A stretch of DNA of 15,840 nucleotides from Pleurotus ostreatus/Saccharomyces cerevisiae fusant (Eukaryota > Opisthokonta). Where the stretch lies: contig JAMQCK010000786.1 in the NCBI GenBank assembly GCA_024196135.1, positions 1-15,840 on the forward strand, written 5' to 3'. The position numbers and the translations under genes are program-made. The stretch's first letter is position 1; each line of letters opens with the position of its first letter. Of this stretch, positions 1 to 10,000 are shown one piece after another. The notes under the pieces are model-generated. The model was not told the DNA's origin. It saw only the letters and a program-made list of their open reading frames with translations, and did not search any database.

Positions 1-74
1 GCTGCTATTCGGGAGCGCAGAGTGGCGACCTCAAGCGAACAATTATTTGTCCCTCTGCCTTTCTCACGTCCGTG

Positions 75-1875
75 ATGCCGACGCTCACTGATCTCGCCCT
101 GTCTCTTGCGGTCATCGTCCCTGCCGTCCTCTATGCTCACAGAAAGACGAGACCCACAAAGGTAGTCCGCCGCGGCTATGTGCTCTTCAACTCAGTCACC
201 CATGCGCGTCTCCTACCCAAGGAGGCGTCGCACTCCTTCACTTACCCCACAATCGCGCTCTTCGTATCCCTAAACGCGCTCGAGACACACGAAGTCGACC
301 TTGGACCCGCTGGACTGTTGTTTGCCTACGGGAGGAGATTTGGGTCGCTCCTGGGCCTGCGATCGAAGCCATATCTGCGCGAGGGTGATAGGCGCATCCG
401 CGACAAGCTCGATGCACTGCTGAGCGAGAGGAGGATCCTGAAGGACGGCGAAAATGCCATTGAGGACGTCTGGATGATGACGATGCCGAGCTTTATGGGC
501 TTCGAGGGGATCAATCCCCTCACGGTGTACTTTGTTTATGCGCAAGGCAGCGGGGCGCTATGGCTTATGGTCTTGGAGGTGCGTAACTGAGAGCAAAGAT
601 CGGTTCCGATTGTATGGCTGACCGGTCTCGCAGATTCACAACACCTTCGGAGAAGCTCATGTTCACGTCCTGGAGTGCGGCGTGAAGGAAGACGCGCAAG
701 CTATTACCTCTGTGTCCGTCACCATCCCTCGCCCATTCACGCTCTTGGCTAACAGTACGTGCAGATACGATCACCAATGGACTTTCCCTCGTGCCTTCCA
801 CGTCTCCCCCTTCAACTCTCGCGCCGGATTCTACACCGTCTCCGTCAAAGCACCCTCTCATCTCCCCACATCGGCCTCCACCCCGCCCCGCCCCGTCATC
901 CGCGTCCACCTCCACAACCCCCATCCCGCAAACCCCAACAAGCCGGGAGACCTCAAGCTCACCGCCCTCCTCCGCGCAACCTCATCCGAAGTGCTCTCCA
1001 GCGGCTCCCTTCTGCGCACCCTCGCCCGCGCACCCTTCGCTTTGCTGTTGTCGATGGCGCGCATCCTCTACCAGGCATACATCCTGCACTACGTCAAGCA
1101 GCTCGATGTTTACATCCGCCCGGAGCCGATCTTCGGCGCTGGCGGGGTGCGCTGGCTGAAGGAGGGCTTCCTGGAGAGGCGAGCGCGCCTCATACTGGAG
1201 GAATTTTTGCGAAAACGCGCAGAGGAGCTCGGCATCGCTGTTACACTCGTACCCTCCGATCCGGATGCGCGCAGGGTCACATTCTCTCCGGAGATTCAAG
1301 CCGATGCACCCCGTCAAGCTGGTGCACCCCACCTCGAGATTCGCTACCTTACGCCGCGGTTCTTCACGCTGATGCTTGCTGCACCATCCGCCGAGCATGC
1401 ACTTCTCCTTGGCTATGAGACAGATTGTGCCTTTATCCCCTCTTCGATCGACCTTTTCCTGCAGGTGTTCTGTCCGCCTTCATTCGATCTCCGAGCGGGC
1501 TCGCTCTCTTCCGAGCCACCTGCAGGAAGACCCTCCTCCGAATCACTTGGGAACTCGCTCTCCTCAGAACCTCCGGCGGAACCGCTTTCCTTAGGTCAGG
1601 AATTACGCCTGGCTGCGCTACCTGACGCGATAACGTTACCGGTCCCTGCGAGACATTTCTCTCATCGGTACGGCCCTTCGACTATCATTGCAGTCCTTCA
1701 GATCCTACTGGACACGCTGGAACGACGCATATTCTCGCTCGTCGGCGCACGCGTTGTGCAAGGAGACGAGCCTTGGCTACAATGGGACCGGGCAGCGATC
1801 GTCTACAGAGGCGGCAGGGTCGAGAGGCAGCGAGACGCCCTTGGCTTGGGGAGCGTCCGTTCCGATCTTGGATAA
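75..1875 (+). CDS. DUF1365-family membrane-anchored protein (3 exons)
   Basis: Exons 75-578, 634-713 and 765-1875 give 564 aa. The start is the ATG at 75; the GTG just before it is ignored. Residues 7-21 form a hydrophobic N-terminal segment. DUF1365 hallmarks follow in order: a 'HARLLPKEASHSFTY' block (43-57), 'NPLTVYFVY' (147-155), 'HNTFGE' (170-175) and 'FHVSPFN' (206-212). Intron 1 (579-633) has a GTGCGT donor and CTGAC branch and restores the frame straight into the HNTFGE motif. Intron 2 (714-764) is less certain: the reading frame also stays open across it, but a GCTAAC branch before CAG and the family's usual spacing before the FHVSPF block favour splicing. The C-terminal region carries two SLSSEPPA units, then an alpha-helical tail. 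In bacteria DUF1365 proteins often neighbour cyclopropane-fatty-acid synthase and FAD amine-oxidase genes, suggesting lipid chemistry, but the biochemical role is unknown. I am sure of the family and moderately sure of the C-terminal structure. Confidence 0.85.
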
Positions 1876-1891
1876 ACATCCGGAACCGCAA

Positions 1892-2500
1892 TTACTGCGC
1901 GCTTTTCCTAGCTGCCAGCCACTCTTCCTGCAAGATCCCCATGTCGATCATATCGACCCAGTCGCCATCCTGCCAAAGGCCCTTGCGTTTCCGCCCTTCC
2001 TCGACGAACCCGCTAGGCGTCATCTCAGCATGAGACAACTAACAAACATCGGCCAAAACTCACACTTTCTTATACAACGCCAACGCATGCGCGTTGCCGC
2101 CCATCATTCCCAACGACACACGATGCAGCCCTAGCTGCAAGAACGCATGATCCACGACCCAGCGCACGATCTCCGTCCCATACCCCTTCCCTCGCACGCT
2201 CTCGTGCAACACGATCCCCATCTCAGCATCCCGGTTCTTGTTCTGCCCGCCGTGCAGCTCGACCTGGCCGACGACGTGCCCCTCAAGCTCGACAACGCCG
2301 AAGAACGTTGCGCTGCTCGATATGCCCTTGATCGCTTCGGCGGTCTTATTCCACTTCGGGACCGTGTTCCCGGGCCCGGTCCGCTGGACGTCGTGCGAGG
2401 CGATGATCGCGGTGAGCGCGTCGAGGTCGGCGTCGCGGTACGCGCGGAGCGTGAGGCCGGGGGCGGAGAGGGCGGCGAAGGTGGGGGTGGGGATGCTCAT
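1892..2500 (-). CDS. GNAT-family N-acetyltransferase (2 exons)
   Basis: On the minus strand, exon 1 is 2500-2064 and exon 2 is 2012-1892, giving 185 aa. This is a RimJ/RimL-like GNAT fold that would transfer acetyl from acetyl-CoA to an amine; the substrate cannot be told. Residues 16-22 (LTLRAYR) are the typical first strand. The acetyl-CoA pyrophosphate loop is RGKGYG at 103-108, preceded by EMGIVLHESV. A C-terminal ALYKKVGFVEEGRKR block is rebuilt across the intron. The intron (2063-2013, 51 nt) has a GTGAGT donor and CCTAG acceptor in phase 2. Without it, the frame stops right after YKKV. The ATG at 2500 is preferred over an upstream in-frame ATG because the domain begins shortly after it. 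The gene converges on the DUF1365 gene, leaving 16 bp between stops, so the two 3' UTRs must overlap. Confidence 0.9.
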
Positions 2501-2986
2501 TGTATGGGGGGGTGATTTCGAGCTGATGGAGGTCTTATATGGGTGGCACACATACGCGATAAGCGATAGATGCACGCGATCGCGCGCATTCGGCATCGAA
2601 CACTCAGATTGAGTCACAGGGAGAATGGCAAATAGAAAGCATCAGGGCGGCGATCAGCCGGGAAGATGTGCGACGAGTGGCGCCAGATGTGTATGGATTA
2701 TCAGCCATTCTCTCTGTATAAGCCATCCCAGACAGCAACATATCTTGGTTGAGCGCCGAAGGGCGAAACCCCAACCGTGCGAATCTGATCAGGTGACTGA
2801 AACGTGCACGCCGTTGATGCACGAGGTGGTGGCCCTCGCGTCCACCTTGCTTTTGACTCCCACTGTCCCTCTGTCCTCTGGATTTTGCGCTCGCCTCCGG
2901 ATTACATCTCAATCGGCTAGCTTGGAAAGATCACCAGCCCTCCTGCTTTTAACTGTCATCCCTCAATCCATTCAATTTGGCGAATA
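2501..2986. other. Intergenic region between divergent GNAT and FunK1-like genes
   Basis: About 490 bp separate two divergently oriented starts. The open frames here are short and show no recognisable motif or fungal codon bias. The right part (about 2840-2985) is pyrimidine-rich on the + strand, as is common upstream of fungal start codons. I looked for a kinase N-lobe or the preceding FunK1 N-terminal region in all three + frames and found none, so the truncation of the downstream kinase copy appears real. Confidence 0.5.
2533..2540 (-). promoter_or_regulatory. TATA-like box upstream of the GNAT gene
   Basis: On the minus strand the sequence reads ATATAAGA, 33 to 40 bp before the acetyltransferase ATG. 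It is the only AT-rich box in an otherwise GC-rich leader. The short distance would leave a very short 5' UTR, so this is tentative. Confidence 0.3.
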
Positions 2987-3904
2987 ATGATCGCAACTCA
3001 TCATGAGGGCATGCAATCCTCGGTTTCAACCACATTCCGGCTCGAACAACCGGATACGTGGAGCTTCAACGCACCTCATGCTCAGAGCTCCGGGATTGCA
3101 CTCTCACATGACAGACGGGCACTCGTCTATCAGGTAGCACTGGACTTCCGGTCGCTCTGGACGCTCGAAAGCGTCGAGGAGTTTGAGCAGTGCTATGTTG
3201 ACCTTTTGGGAAGTAAGTATACTTCATTCTGTTTGTACTGTCTATTCTGAGCGCTCAATCCAGCGCATTTCCACGTCTACGATCATGGCTATGTACTTCA
3301 TCAAGACGTCAGCGAGAGCAATGCCATGGCGCGATGCGGGGTCGACGGAAAGGTCTATGGTCTGCTTATCGACTGACATATCAGCTGCCTCGTCGAAGAA
3401 GCCGATGGCAACACAAGCCCGATCCCTCATCTCCGTACTGGGACCACACCCTTCATGGCGATTGATCTGCAGCGCGCTGCCAGCAGAAACAGGGTCGCGC
3501 CAGACCACCGCTACTGCCACGATCTCGAGTCCTTCTTCTGGCTCCTGCTATGGGCAGAGCTCCACTTTGACCTCAAAAGGAAGCGTCACCGAAACTACAC
3601 GCATGAAGATTGGATCGAATGCTGCCAGGCGTGCTCGCTTCGCTTCAAGCGGAATTTCATGTCCTACGGAGGTACTTGGGATAGAGTGCTGGATGACGTG
3701 TTGCATATGTGGCAGCCTGTTCTTAAGCGTCGGGTCAAGCCCCTTGCTCGCATGATCTACTCTGCGCGAGAGCGTTCGACCCAATGGAACGACGACAATC
3801 TCAGGGTCTTTGATGACGACGTCTACGCAAAGGAGCTCACTTTCGATGTCTTTATGCAGACAATCAAGCAAATTCCAAGCAATCGGATGCAAGAGGAGAA
3901 GTAG
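2987..3904 (+). pseudogene. FunK1-type kinase, 5'-truncated copy with in-frame stop in the D-W-D motif
   Basis: Exons 2987-3212 and 3264-3904, with a phase-1 intron (GTAAGT donor, CCAG acceptor). Conceptually 288 codons. Residues 50-75 match the stretch before the catalytic loop in the neighbouring FunK1 gene (LVYQV, then LWTLESVEEFEQC). The catalytic loop at 88-95 reads HQDVSESN, keeping the catalytic Asp90 and the metal-binding Asn95. Next comes GLLID, then TGA at 3374-3376 (codon 113), exactly where the family has Trp of the DWD (DFG-equivalent) motif. After the stop the frame stays open for 175 codons with good family sequence: RTGTTPFMAIDL, HDLESFFWLLLW and a conserved C-terminus ending at 3904. 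The N-lobe with the ATP-binding lysine is absent. Either a young pseudogene, a 112-aa truncated product, or a readthrough/edited gene. I found no phase-compatible intron that removes the TGA while keeping the domain. Confidence 0.75.
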
Positions 3905-4057
3905 ATATAGGACGGCGAGGGTCCACCGTATTTTTGCGATATGTTCTTTTCAACGTTCAATGGATCACATGACTTGGTATCGCCTGGACTTTCCGGGTTC
4001 CCCTATTCCAAAGCGACGATTCAGACAACACTCAAGTTACTCAGGCCCAATTTATCC

Positions 4058-6157
4058 ATGGCTTACCGCACCTCCAGCGCTTCGGATAGCGAAGGGTCGG
4101 AGTGCAGCTGCTGCTCGTGCTCTGCTACCCATAAAGGTACGTATTGCACTTGGTCGCAAAGACTGCTTCTCATGCTCCATCTATTGACCTCTCTCTCCTG
4201 ACAGACTTTCTGACTCCAGTCTTTCGCGAGGAACTCGAGAGTCGCGTCGTTGACCAGCGAATTCCCATCGAACAATTCGTGCATGCCGTCTACGGTGTCG
4301 ACCATGTCTTCGTACAGCGCGTCAAGGCTCTCGACATAACTATCCCTTCTGATACGCTGCGAGAATATATGGACGGACTTGCCAGGTGCGAGCCAGGCAG
4401 GACGCTGCGCAAGCCGTTCCAATATCTTTTCGACGCCTGCGTGAAGACGGTCCGCGAGGAACTCGACATTGCCAACGAACCGCCTTTACAACATTTCACG
4501 GAGACGAGTGGACATTTCGAAGGAGGTCCACAGCGCACGCCCGACGGAATATTCCTGGACCCTGCGATTACACGCGAACTCGCTCCCATCGCATGGCGTT
4601 CGGTGCATCACGTCCTTGTATTCAAGGACGAGCTCATAGAGGGCGATGAATCATTTGAAGATGCTCTCGACGACTTCGCCACCGTTTCACAACAACTCAA
4701 GCCAACGTCTGCACTCTCCCGCCAAGAGCTGAAAGGCGCACAATACGCCCTCGAGTGCATGTACACCGACACGAGCCGGCATTACTCCACGGTCTCATGC
4801 GTCGACGACACCAAAGTCTGGCTCCTGTACATCGACCGCGAGTTCGTCTTCCGCACGGCTTCCTTCGACTTCGTCGAGTCTCCCCAGTTGCTCGCCGTCG
4901 TCGCATACGCAATGGTCTACTGCACGCCCGTGCAGGCGGGTTTCGACCCGCATCTTCATTTCCCTGTGGTCGGCGCGGACGGCTCAACCATCTATGCGAA
5001 CAACGTCGCCTATCCGCGCGAGTTGCATGGGGCCCGATTCGTCTTTGCGGAGGATCAAGGTCAACCTGCAATGTCATGGATCGTCAAGGGCCTCTCTCGC
5101 GTCCCTGGAGACGCGATACCTTTAGGACGCGACGCCGCAACCTATGTCTTGAAGGACACGAACAGTAACGGCGAGGAGATGGAGCTCAAAGTATGCTGGA
5201 CACCTCACGGCCGTACGCTGGAGCCTACCATCCTCAAGACCCTGCATGAGACGCTCCCCGACATGGCTGACAATCTACCGGTCGTCGAAGCGTGGCGGAT
5301 GGTAGAGCCTGCCTGCCCGCTGCTGGACCTGTTGGACGAGGGGAGCCTGAGGGATTGCTTGAAGAAGAGACGCAGAGTCGTCTACCAGGTCACGCCTCGC
5401 TTCATACCGCTGTGGGAGCTGGACTCCGTTGAGGAGTTCAAGCAGTGCTTCGTTGACATTCTCGAGGGTGAGTCGCTTCGTCAACTCAGCGTCGCGGGTG
5501 AAAGCCTGATTTTCGTCAGTGCACTTTCATGCCTACAAGTACGCCGGAATCATCCACTCCGACATTAGCGAGCGCAGCGTAGCGGCGCGCCGGAAGCTTG
5601 GCCGCGCGCTGGGCGTGCTGAAGGACTGGGATTGCGCGCATCTCCCGAACGACGTTCGTGGTCCTCCTGATTTGCAGATCGGCACTGGAACCCTCATGGA
5701 CGTCGAACTTCAGCAGAACACCGGAGGGACCAACGACCCCGCGCACCACTATCACCACGACCTTGAGTCCTTCCTCTTCCTCCTCGTCTGCGCTGCCCTT
5801 CACTTCGACCTCAAGAATAAACGCCGGCTCTTCACCAAGCTCCCTGAATGGGAAGGCGAGTGGCAGATGGCCGCCGAGAGGAAGAGGGGGTTCATCGACG
5901 ATCCCACGACTTTCAACGAAGTCATTCAGCTCGCTTTGCCGCAGTTCGAAAGTGTCGTCGCCGAGTGGGTATTCCCGTTGGTGAAGCTGTTCAGAGATGG
6001 GATGCGGGCGGCGGACGTCATGAAGGTGAACGCAGAGGGAATGTGGATGAGACACTTTGACGAAGACATCTACGCTGAGAAGGTCACGTTCGAGGGGTTC
6101 ATGCGCGCGATCGGGAGGACACCAAGGAAGTGGCTGCACGAAGAGGTGGAGACGTAA
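4058..6157 (+). CDS. FunK1 fungal-type protein kinase domain protein, probable pseudokinase (3 exons)
   Basis: Exons 4058-4136, 4205-5467 and 5520-6157 give 659 aa. The ATG at 4058 opens a short Cys/Ser-rich N-terminus; a GTACGT donor then splices at 4205 to the helical N-terminal region typical of FunK1 proteins. Residues 28-330 are this FunK1-specific region; the N-lobe follows, with MELKVCW holding the probable ATP lysine. Intron 2 (5468-5519, GTGAGT donor) lies at the same place and phase as in the upstream copy. The catalytic loop reads HSDISERS (460-467): the catalytic Asp462 is kept, but Arg is Ser and the metal-binding Asn is Ser467. DWD follows at 483-485, then GTGT (502-505) and HDLESF (527-532). 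The normally invariant RTGT is IGTGT. Loss of the Asn suggests weak or no phosphotransfer. FunK1 functions are largely unknown. The family call is firm; loss of activity is inference. Confidence 0.88.
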
Positions 6158-7076
6158 TTACGCTGTTTGGTCGGAGGGCCGCGGAATTGTGTAGAGGGTA
6201 AGTACAATAGTATCGATCTCTTCTGATAAAAGCGGGAAGCGCTACCATGATGCAGCGCGACGTCGACCACGGCGACCACGAATACTGTGTGATACCGCTG
6301 GCCCTCGAAGAGGCCGCCTGAAGGACGAGCTGGGGCGAAACGGATTTGAATGGTGGTTGTGGCGGGTCGGTCTCTATAGATCAGGCGCGTCGTAATCGCG
6401 ATCGGGCGACTACTGAAGAGATCCAGCGCGGTCGAAGAGCGCGCTTGGCACTGCATCTTGTCCGTCGAGATTCCAGGGAGGCCTCATGCATGGATACGGA
6501 GGTATCGAGTACGCGGATGTTCTTCTCGAGGCTGCCGATCGCTGCGCTTTACGAGACGGCCGTCGGTCATGAGATATCCGGTCCTCTCCGTCTTGAATTT
6601 GACGTCGCAAGCTCAGTTGAGGTATAAGGAATGACTGGCATTGATATCAATAGGGGAGGAGGAAGCAGGGTAAGGCGAGAGATCATCGAGATTCGAGATG
6701 AATGTCGGGAACAAGGAAGGAAAAGGCACTTTTGCTTCTGACCGCCACCATTGTCTTCGTCGGCGTCGTACGTAGTCCATCTAAGCCTTTCAACAATGTC
6801 CTGACATGCATATCTCCTAGACATTTAGCTGGACAATGGAAGACTAGAGGAACTTTTGAGTCATCATCATCGTTGCCGACAACCCCGACGCTCGCAGCAC
6901 TATTTCCCCATATCCCCCCACCATATTCTCTGTACCCTCCCCTTACCCGCGTATTCAAGTTCTGACCGCACTTTGCGCGGTTGGCATACTGCACCCTTTG
7001 TTGCGTGGTGTTCCCGACGTGATCGCGTCTTCCGCATCGTTGGAACCGCGTTGACCAAACGTCTTCCCTGACCATC
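6158..7076. other. 0.9-kb gap upstream of SET2
   Basis: No conserved gene is recognisable. Frames are fragmented on both strands. A minus-strand frame from about 6456 to 6240 has fairly G/C-rich third positions but no motif, and its neighbours are in other frames, so it may be an eroded gene. On the + strand a textbook intron at 6768-6820 shows that the right half is probably transcribed toward SET2. The stretch 6880-6960 is pyrimidine-rich and precedes the SET2 start by about 120 bp, consistent with a core promoter or leader. Confidence 0.5.
6702..6847 (+). CDS. Candidate 30-aa single-pass membrane micro-protein (or SET2 leader intron)
   Basis: Exons 6702-6767 and 6821-6847, phase 0. The intron is 53 nt with GTACGT donor, CTGAC branch 15 nt before the end, and CTAG acceptor. 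The product has a basic start (MSGTRKEK), one hydrophobic stretch (ALLLLTATIVFVGV, extended by TFSW after the splice) and an acidic end (TMED). That layout fits a tail- or signal-anchored single-pass peptide with the N-terminus cytosolic or in the matrix. Against it: the ATG overlaps an out-of-frame ATG at 6698, the base at -3 is T, and I recognise no family. The splice signals are stronger than the coding case, so this could equally be a 5' UTR intron of SET2. Confidence 0.25.
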
Positions 7077-10000
7077 ATGTCCGCCGCTATGGCCGAAGAC
7101 GACGCACCTCCCACTCCCTCCCCCGCTCAAGACGTCACTCAACTGTTCTCTGCTGATGAGGAGAACGTGCCCATGACCCCCGCGCTGGATGCGCCCTCGG
7201 GAACGTCCACGCCCGTCCTCAAGTCTGAGCCACCCGAATCCACGCCAGAGCTCTCCGCGTCTGCTTCCTCCATGACCTTAGACTCCGCGTCTCCCGCCAC
7301 GTCCTCTACGACGCTGAAGGCGCCTTCGCGGGGCTCGTCGAAGTCGTCCGCGACCCCGCCGCCACAGGCCCAGCCGAAGAAGGGCAAGAAGGCAACGCCC
7401 AATCCACCGCAGTTCATTGGGCACCTCCCCATCGCGCGTGAGGAGGCGTTGCGCACGTTCAAGCAGATACCCGAGAACTGGTACCAGTATGCTAAGCTCG
7501 GCAAGAGCAGAGAGGCAATGGAGGGTTCGACGTGCGACTGTGAATACGAGGAAGGTGAGCATGCAGCGCTGCATTGTAGTTGAAAGCCGTAGTGTAGTGC
7601 TCCCGTCGTCCCTGCGCTCCTCAGCGTGCTTTCGCGCTGGACTGCAGAGTTTTTCGCGGCCTCTTGCATGCGGCAGACGCTGCCCACGCTCCGAAAACTT
7701 CGCCCCAGCGTCCTAACCTGACCCACAGGCGACAACCTCGACCACGCCTGCGGCGCACGCTCCAACTGCATCAACAGGCTCACACAGGTCGAGTGCTTGG
7801 AGGAAGACTGCCACTGCCGGCAGTACTGCCAGAATCAACGGTAAGCATACTGCGAGGTGGTCCTGCTGGCAGCCCGTGCTCCTGCTAGCGAGCCCATTCT
7901 CCGATATACGTAAATAGTGACCCAGTGCTGACTACCGTACAGCTTCCAGCGCAAGGAGTACGCGCCCATCGAGATCGTGAAGACGGAAAAGAAGGGCTTC
8001 GGATTGCGCGCGGAGCAAGATATCCAGCGGGACTCGTTCATCTACGAGTATGTCGGGGACGTCGTCAACTCGCCGTCGTTCAAGAAGCGCATGCGCGACT
8101 ACGCGAAGGAGGGCATCCAGCACTTCTACTTCATGATGCTGCAGAAGGACGAGGTGCGTGGCCTGCCGCCTGTGATCGGGGTGCATATCTGACATTGAGG
8201 GCCCCAGTTCATCGACGCGACGAAGAGCGGCGGCATCGGGCGCTTCGCCAATCACTCATGCTCCCCCAACTGCTATGTCGCGAAGTGGACGGTCGGCGAC
8301 CGGGTGCGCATGGGCATCTTCGCCAAGCGGAATATCAAGAAGCATGAGGAGCTCACCTTCAACTACAACGTCGATCGCTATGGGTGCGCTACCTGTCCAC
8401 TGTCCTTCCCCGCCATCTACCCCATCCACCCGCTCTCCTTTCGCTTTGTGTCTTTGTCACCCAGACTCCCGCCACCTACACACCCCATCATCCAGCCTTC
8501 GTGACTCACATCCCTTTGCTCAGCCATCAAGCACAAACGTGCTACTGCGGCGAGCCGAATTGCGTAGGCTACATTGGCGGGAAGACGCAGACGGATGTCG
8601 CGGTCATCGACGATGTCTACCTTGAGGCGCTGGGCATCACGGACGCAGACGAGCTCATGGAGCTCAAGGGCTCGAAGAAAAAGAAGGGGAAGAAGATCGA
8701 CGACCCAGACTTCATGGTGCGCATCACGCATACAGTTCCTACTTGAGTCAAATGCTGATTGGTGCTGCAGCCCAAGATGAAGCCCATCAAGCGCGAGGAG
8801 GTGCCGAAGGTCGTGCAGGCATTGCGGCAGGTGCAGAGTGCGAAGGTGTTGTACAAGATCCTCCTGCGGCTGAAGGTGCTTTTTGTCATCCTCTCATTAC
8901 AATCCATCCTCATTTCACTCGATCTAGACAACCGAGGATGCGTCCGCCTTGCGCGAGTTCATGCGACTGCGTGGCTTCAGTGTCATGCGCATGATTTTGG
9001 ATGAGTTTGCGAAGGACCTGACGATCGTGGCCATGGTTCGTATGCGGGCTTCTACCTTTAGAATAGCAAGTTGACAGCCTGGCAGGCCCTCGAGTGCATG
9101 ACGACGTGGCCGCTGGAGAAGCGGAATAAGGTCGAGGACTCGAAGATCGCGGACCCGGTGAAGAAGTACGCGGAGATGGAGGACGAGACGGTCAAGAATG
9201 TCGCGACGAAGGTGCGTCACAATTGTTCGTGCGCGGCTCAACAGCTAATCTCTGCTCGATACTAGCTCCTGGAGACATGGGAAAAGCTCGAGATCGCGTA
9301 CCGTATACCCCGCTTGGCGCGTGATGTGCGTCTATCCGTCTCCTTTGCCCACCTCGTTGCTTTGACACCCTTCCTAGCCCAGCCAAAAGCGAAAATCCGA
9401 CCTTGCCGAGGTCGTCACCCTCCCCCACGAAGACCCGCGCCCGAAGCGCGTGCGTTACAACATCCCCGAAGACGAAGAGCTCGACTTCAAGGCCACCCTC
9501 CGCCCCTCCCTCCAGCATACCCAACCACCACCCAGCCCGCCCAAACCTCGCGCCCCCTCCCCGCCGCTACGCAAGGTTTCCTTCCGGAACCTGGCGGACG
9601 AGAAGAAGAAGCTCATGGAGCGCGCGCAGCAGCTCGCGGAGGAGCAGGCGCGGGCACACGAGGAGCGCGCGAGAGCGGATAAGGAGGCGAAGGAACGCGC
9701 GGAGCGGAAGCAGAGGGAGAAGGAATCGAGGAGGGCGGCACGGAAGGCGGAGAAGGCGAAGGCAAGGACAGAGAGGAAAGCTAGGGAGAGGGAGAAGAAG
9801 AAGCACCAGACGCCAGAGGAGAAGGAGGCAGGCAAGGAGAAGCGGCTGTTGAAGCTGGTGGGCGAGGTGGTGGTAAAGTGCATGAGCAAGTATGCCAAGG
9901 GCCTACCGAGGGAGCTGTTCAAGAAGCAGGCGAAGGAGGTGAGTAGCATTGCTCCTGTACAGCGCAAGGGCTAATAGGACATGCTACAGCTCACGCACAT

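Noticed and set aside
759..1418. 219-codon + frame overlapping the DUF1365 gene
   Set aside because: It is Pro/Arg/His-rich low-complexity and shifted against the frame carrying the DUF1365 motifs.
1688..2134. 148-codon + frame bridging the DUF1365 3' end and antisense of GNAT
   Set aside because: It has no motif, and the GNAT second exon explains the region on the minus strand.
3353..3384. An intron ending at the CTGACATATCAG before 3385 that would remove the TGA of the truncated kinase
   Set aside because: The branch point and acceptor look good, but no upstream GT in this exon gives the needed phase 2. Removing the stretch would also delete the conserved GLLID motif that is clearly coding.
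9455..9967. 170-codon minus-strand frame opposite SET2 exon 10
   Set aside because: It is the Ser/Phe/Leu-rich mirror of the Lys/Glu/Arg coiled coil, with no motif of its own.
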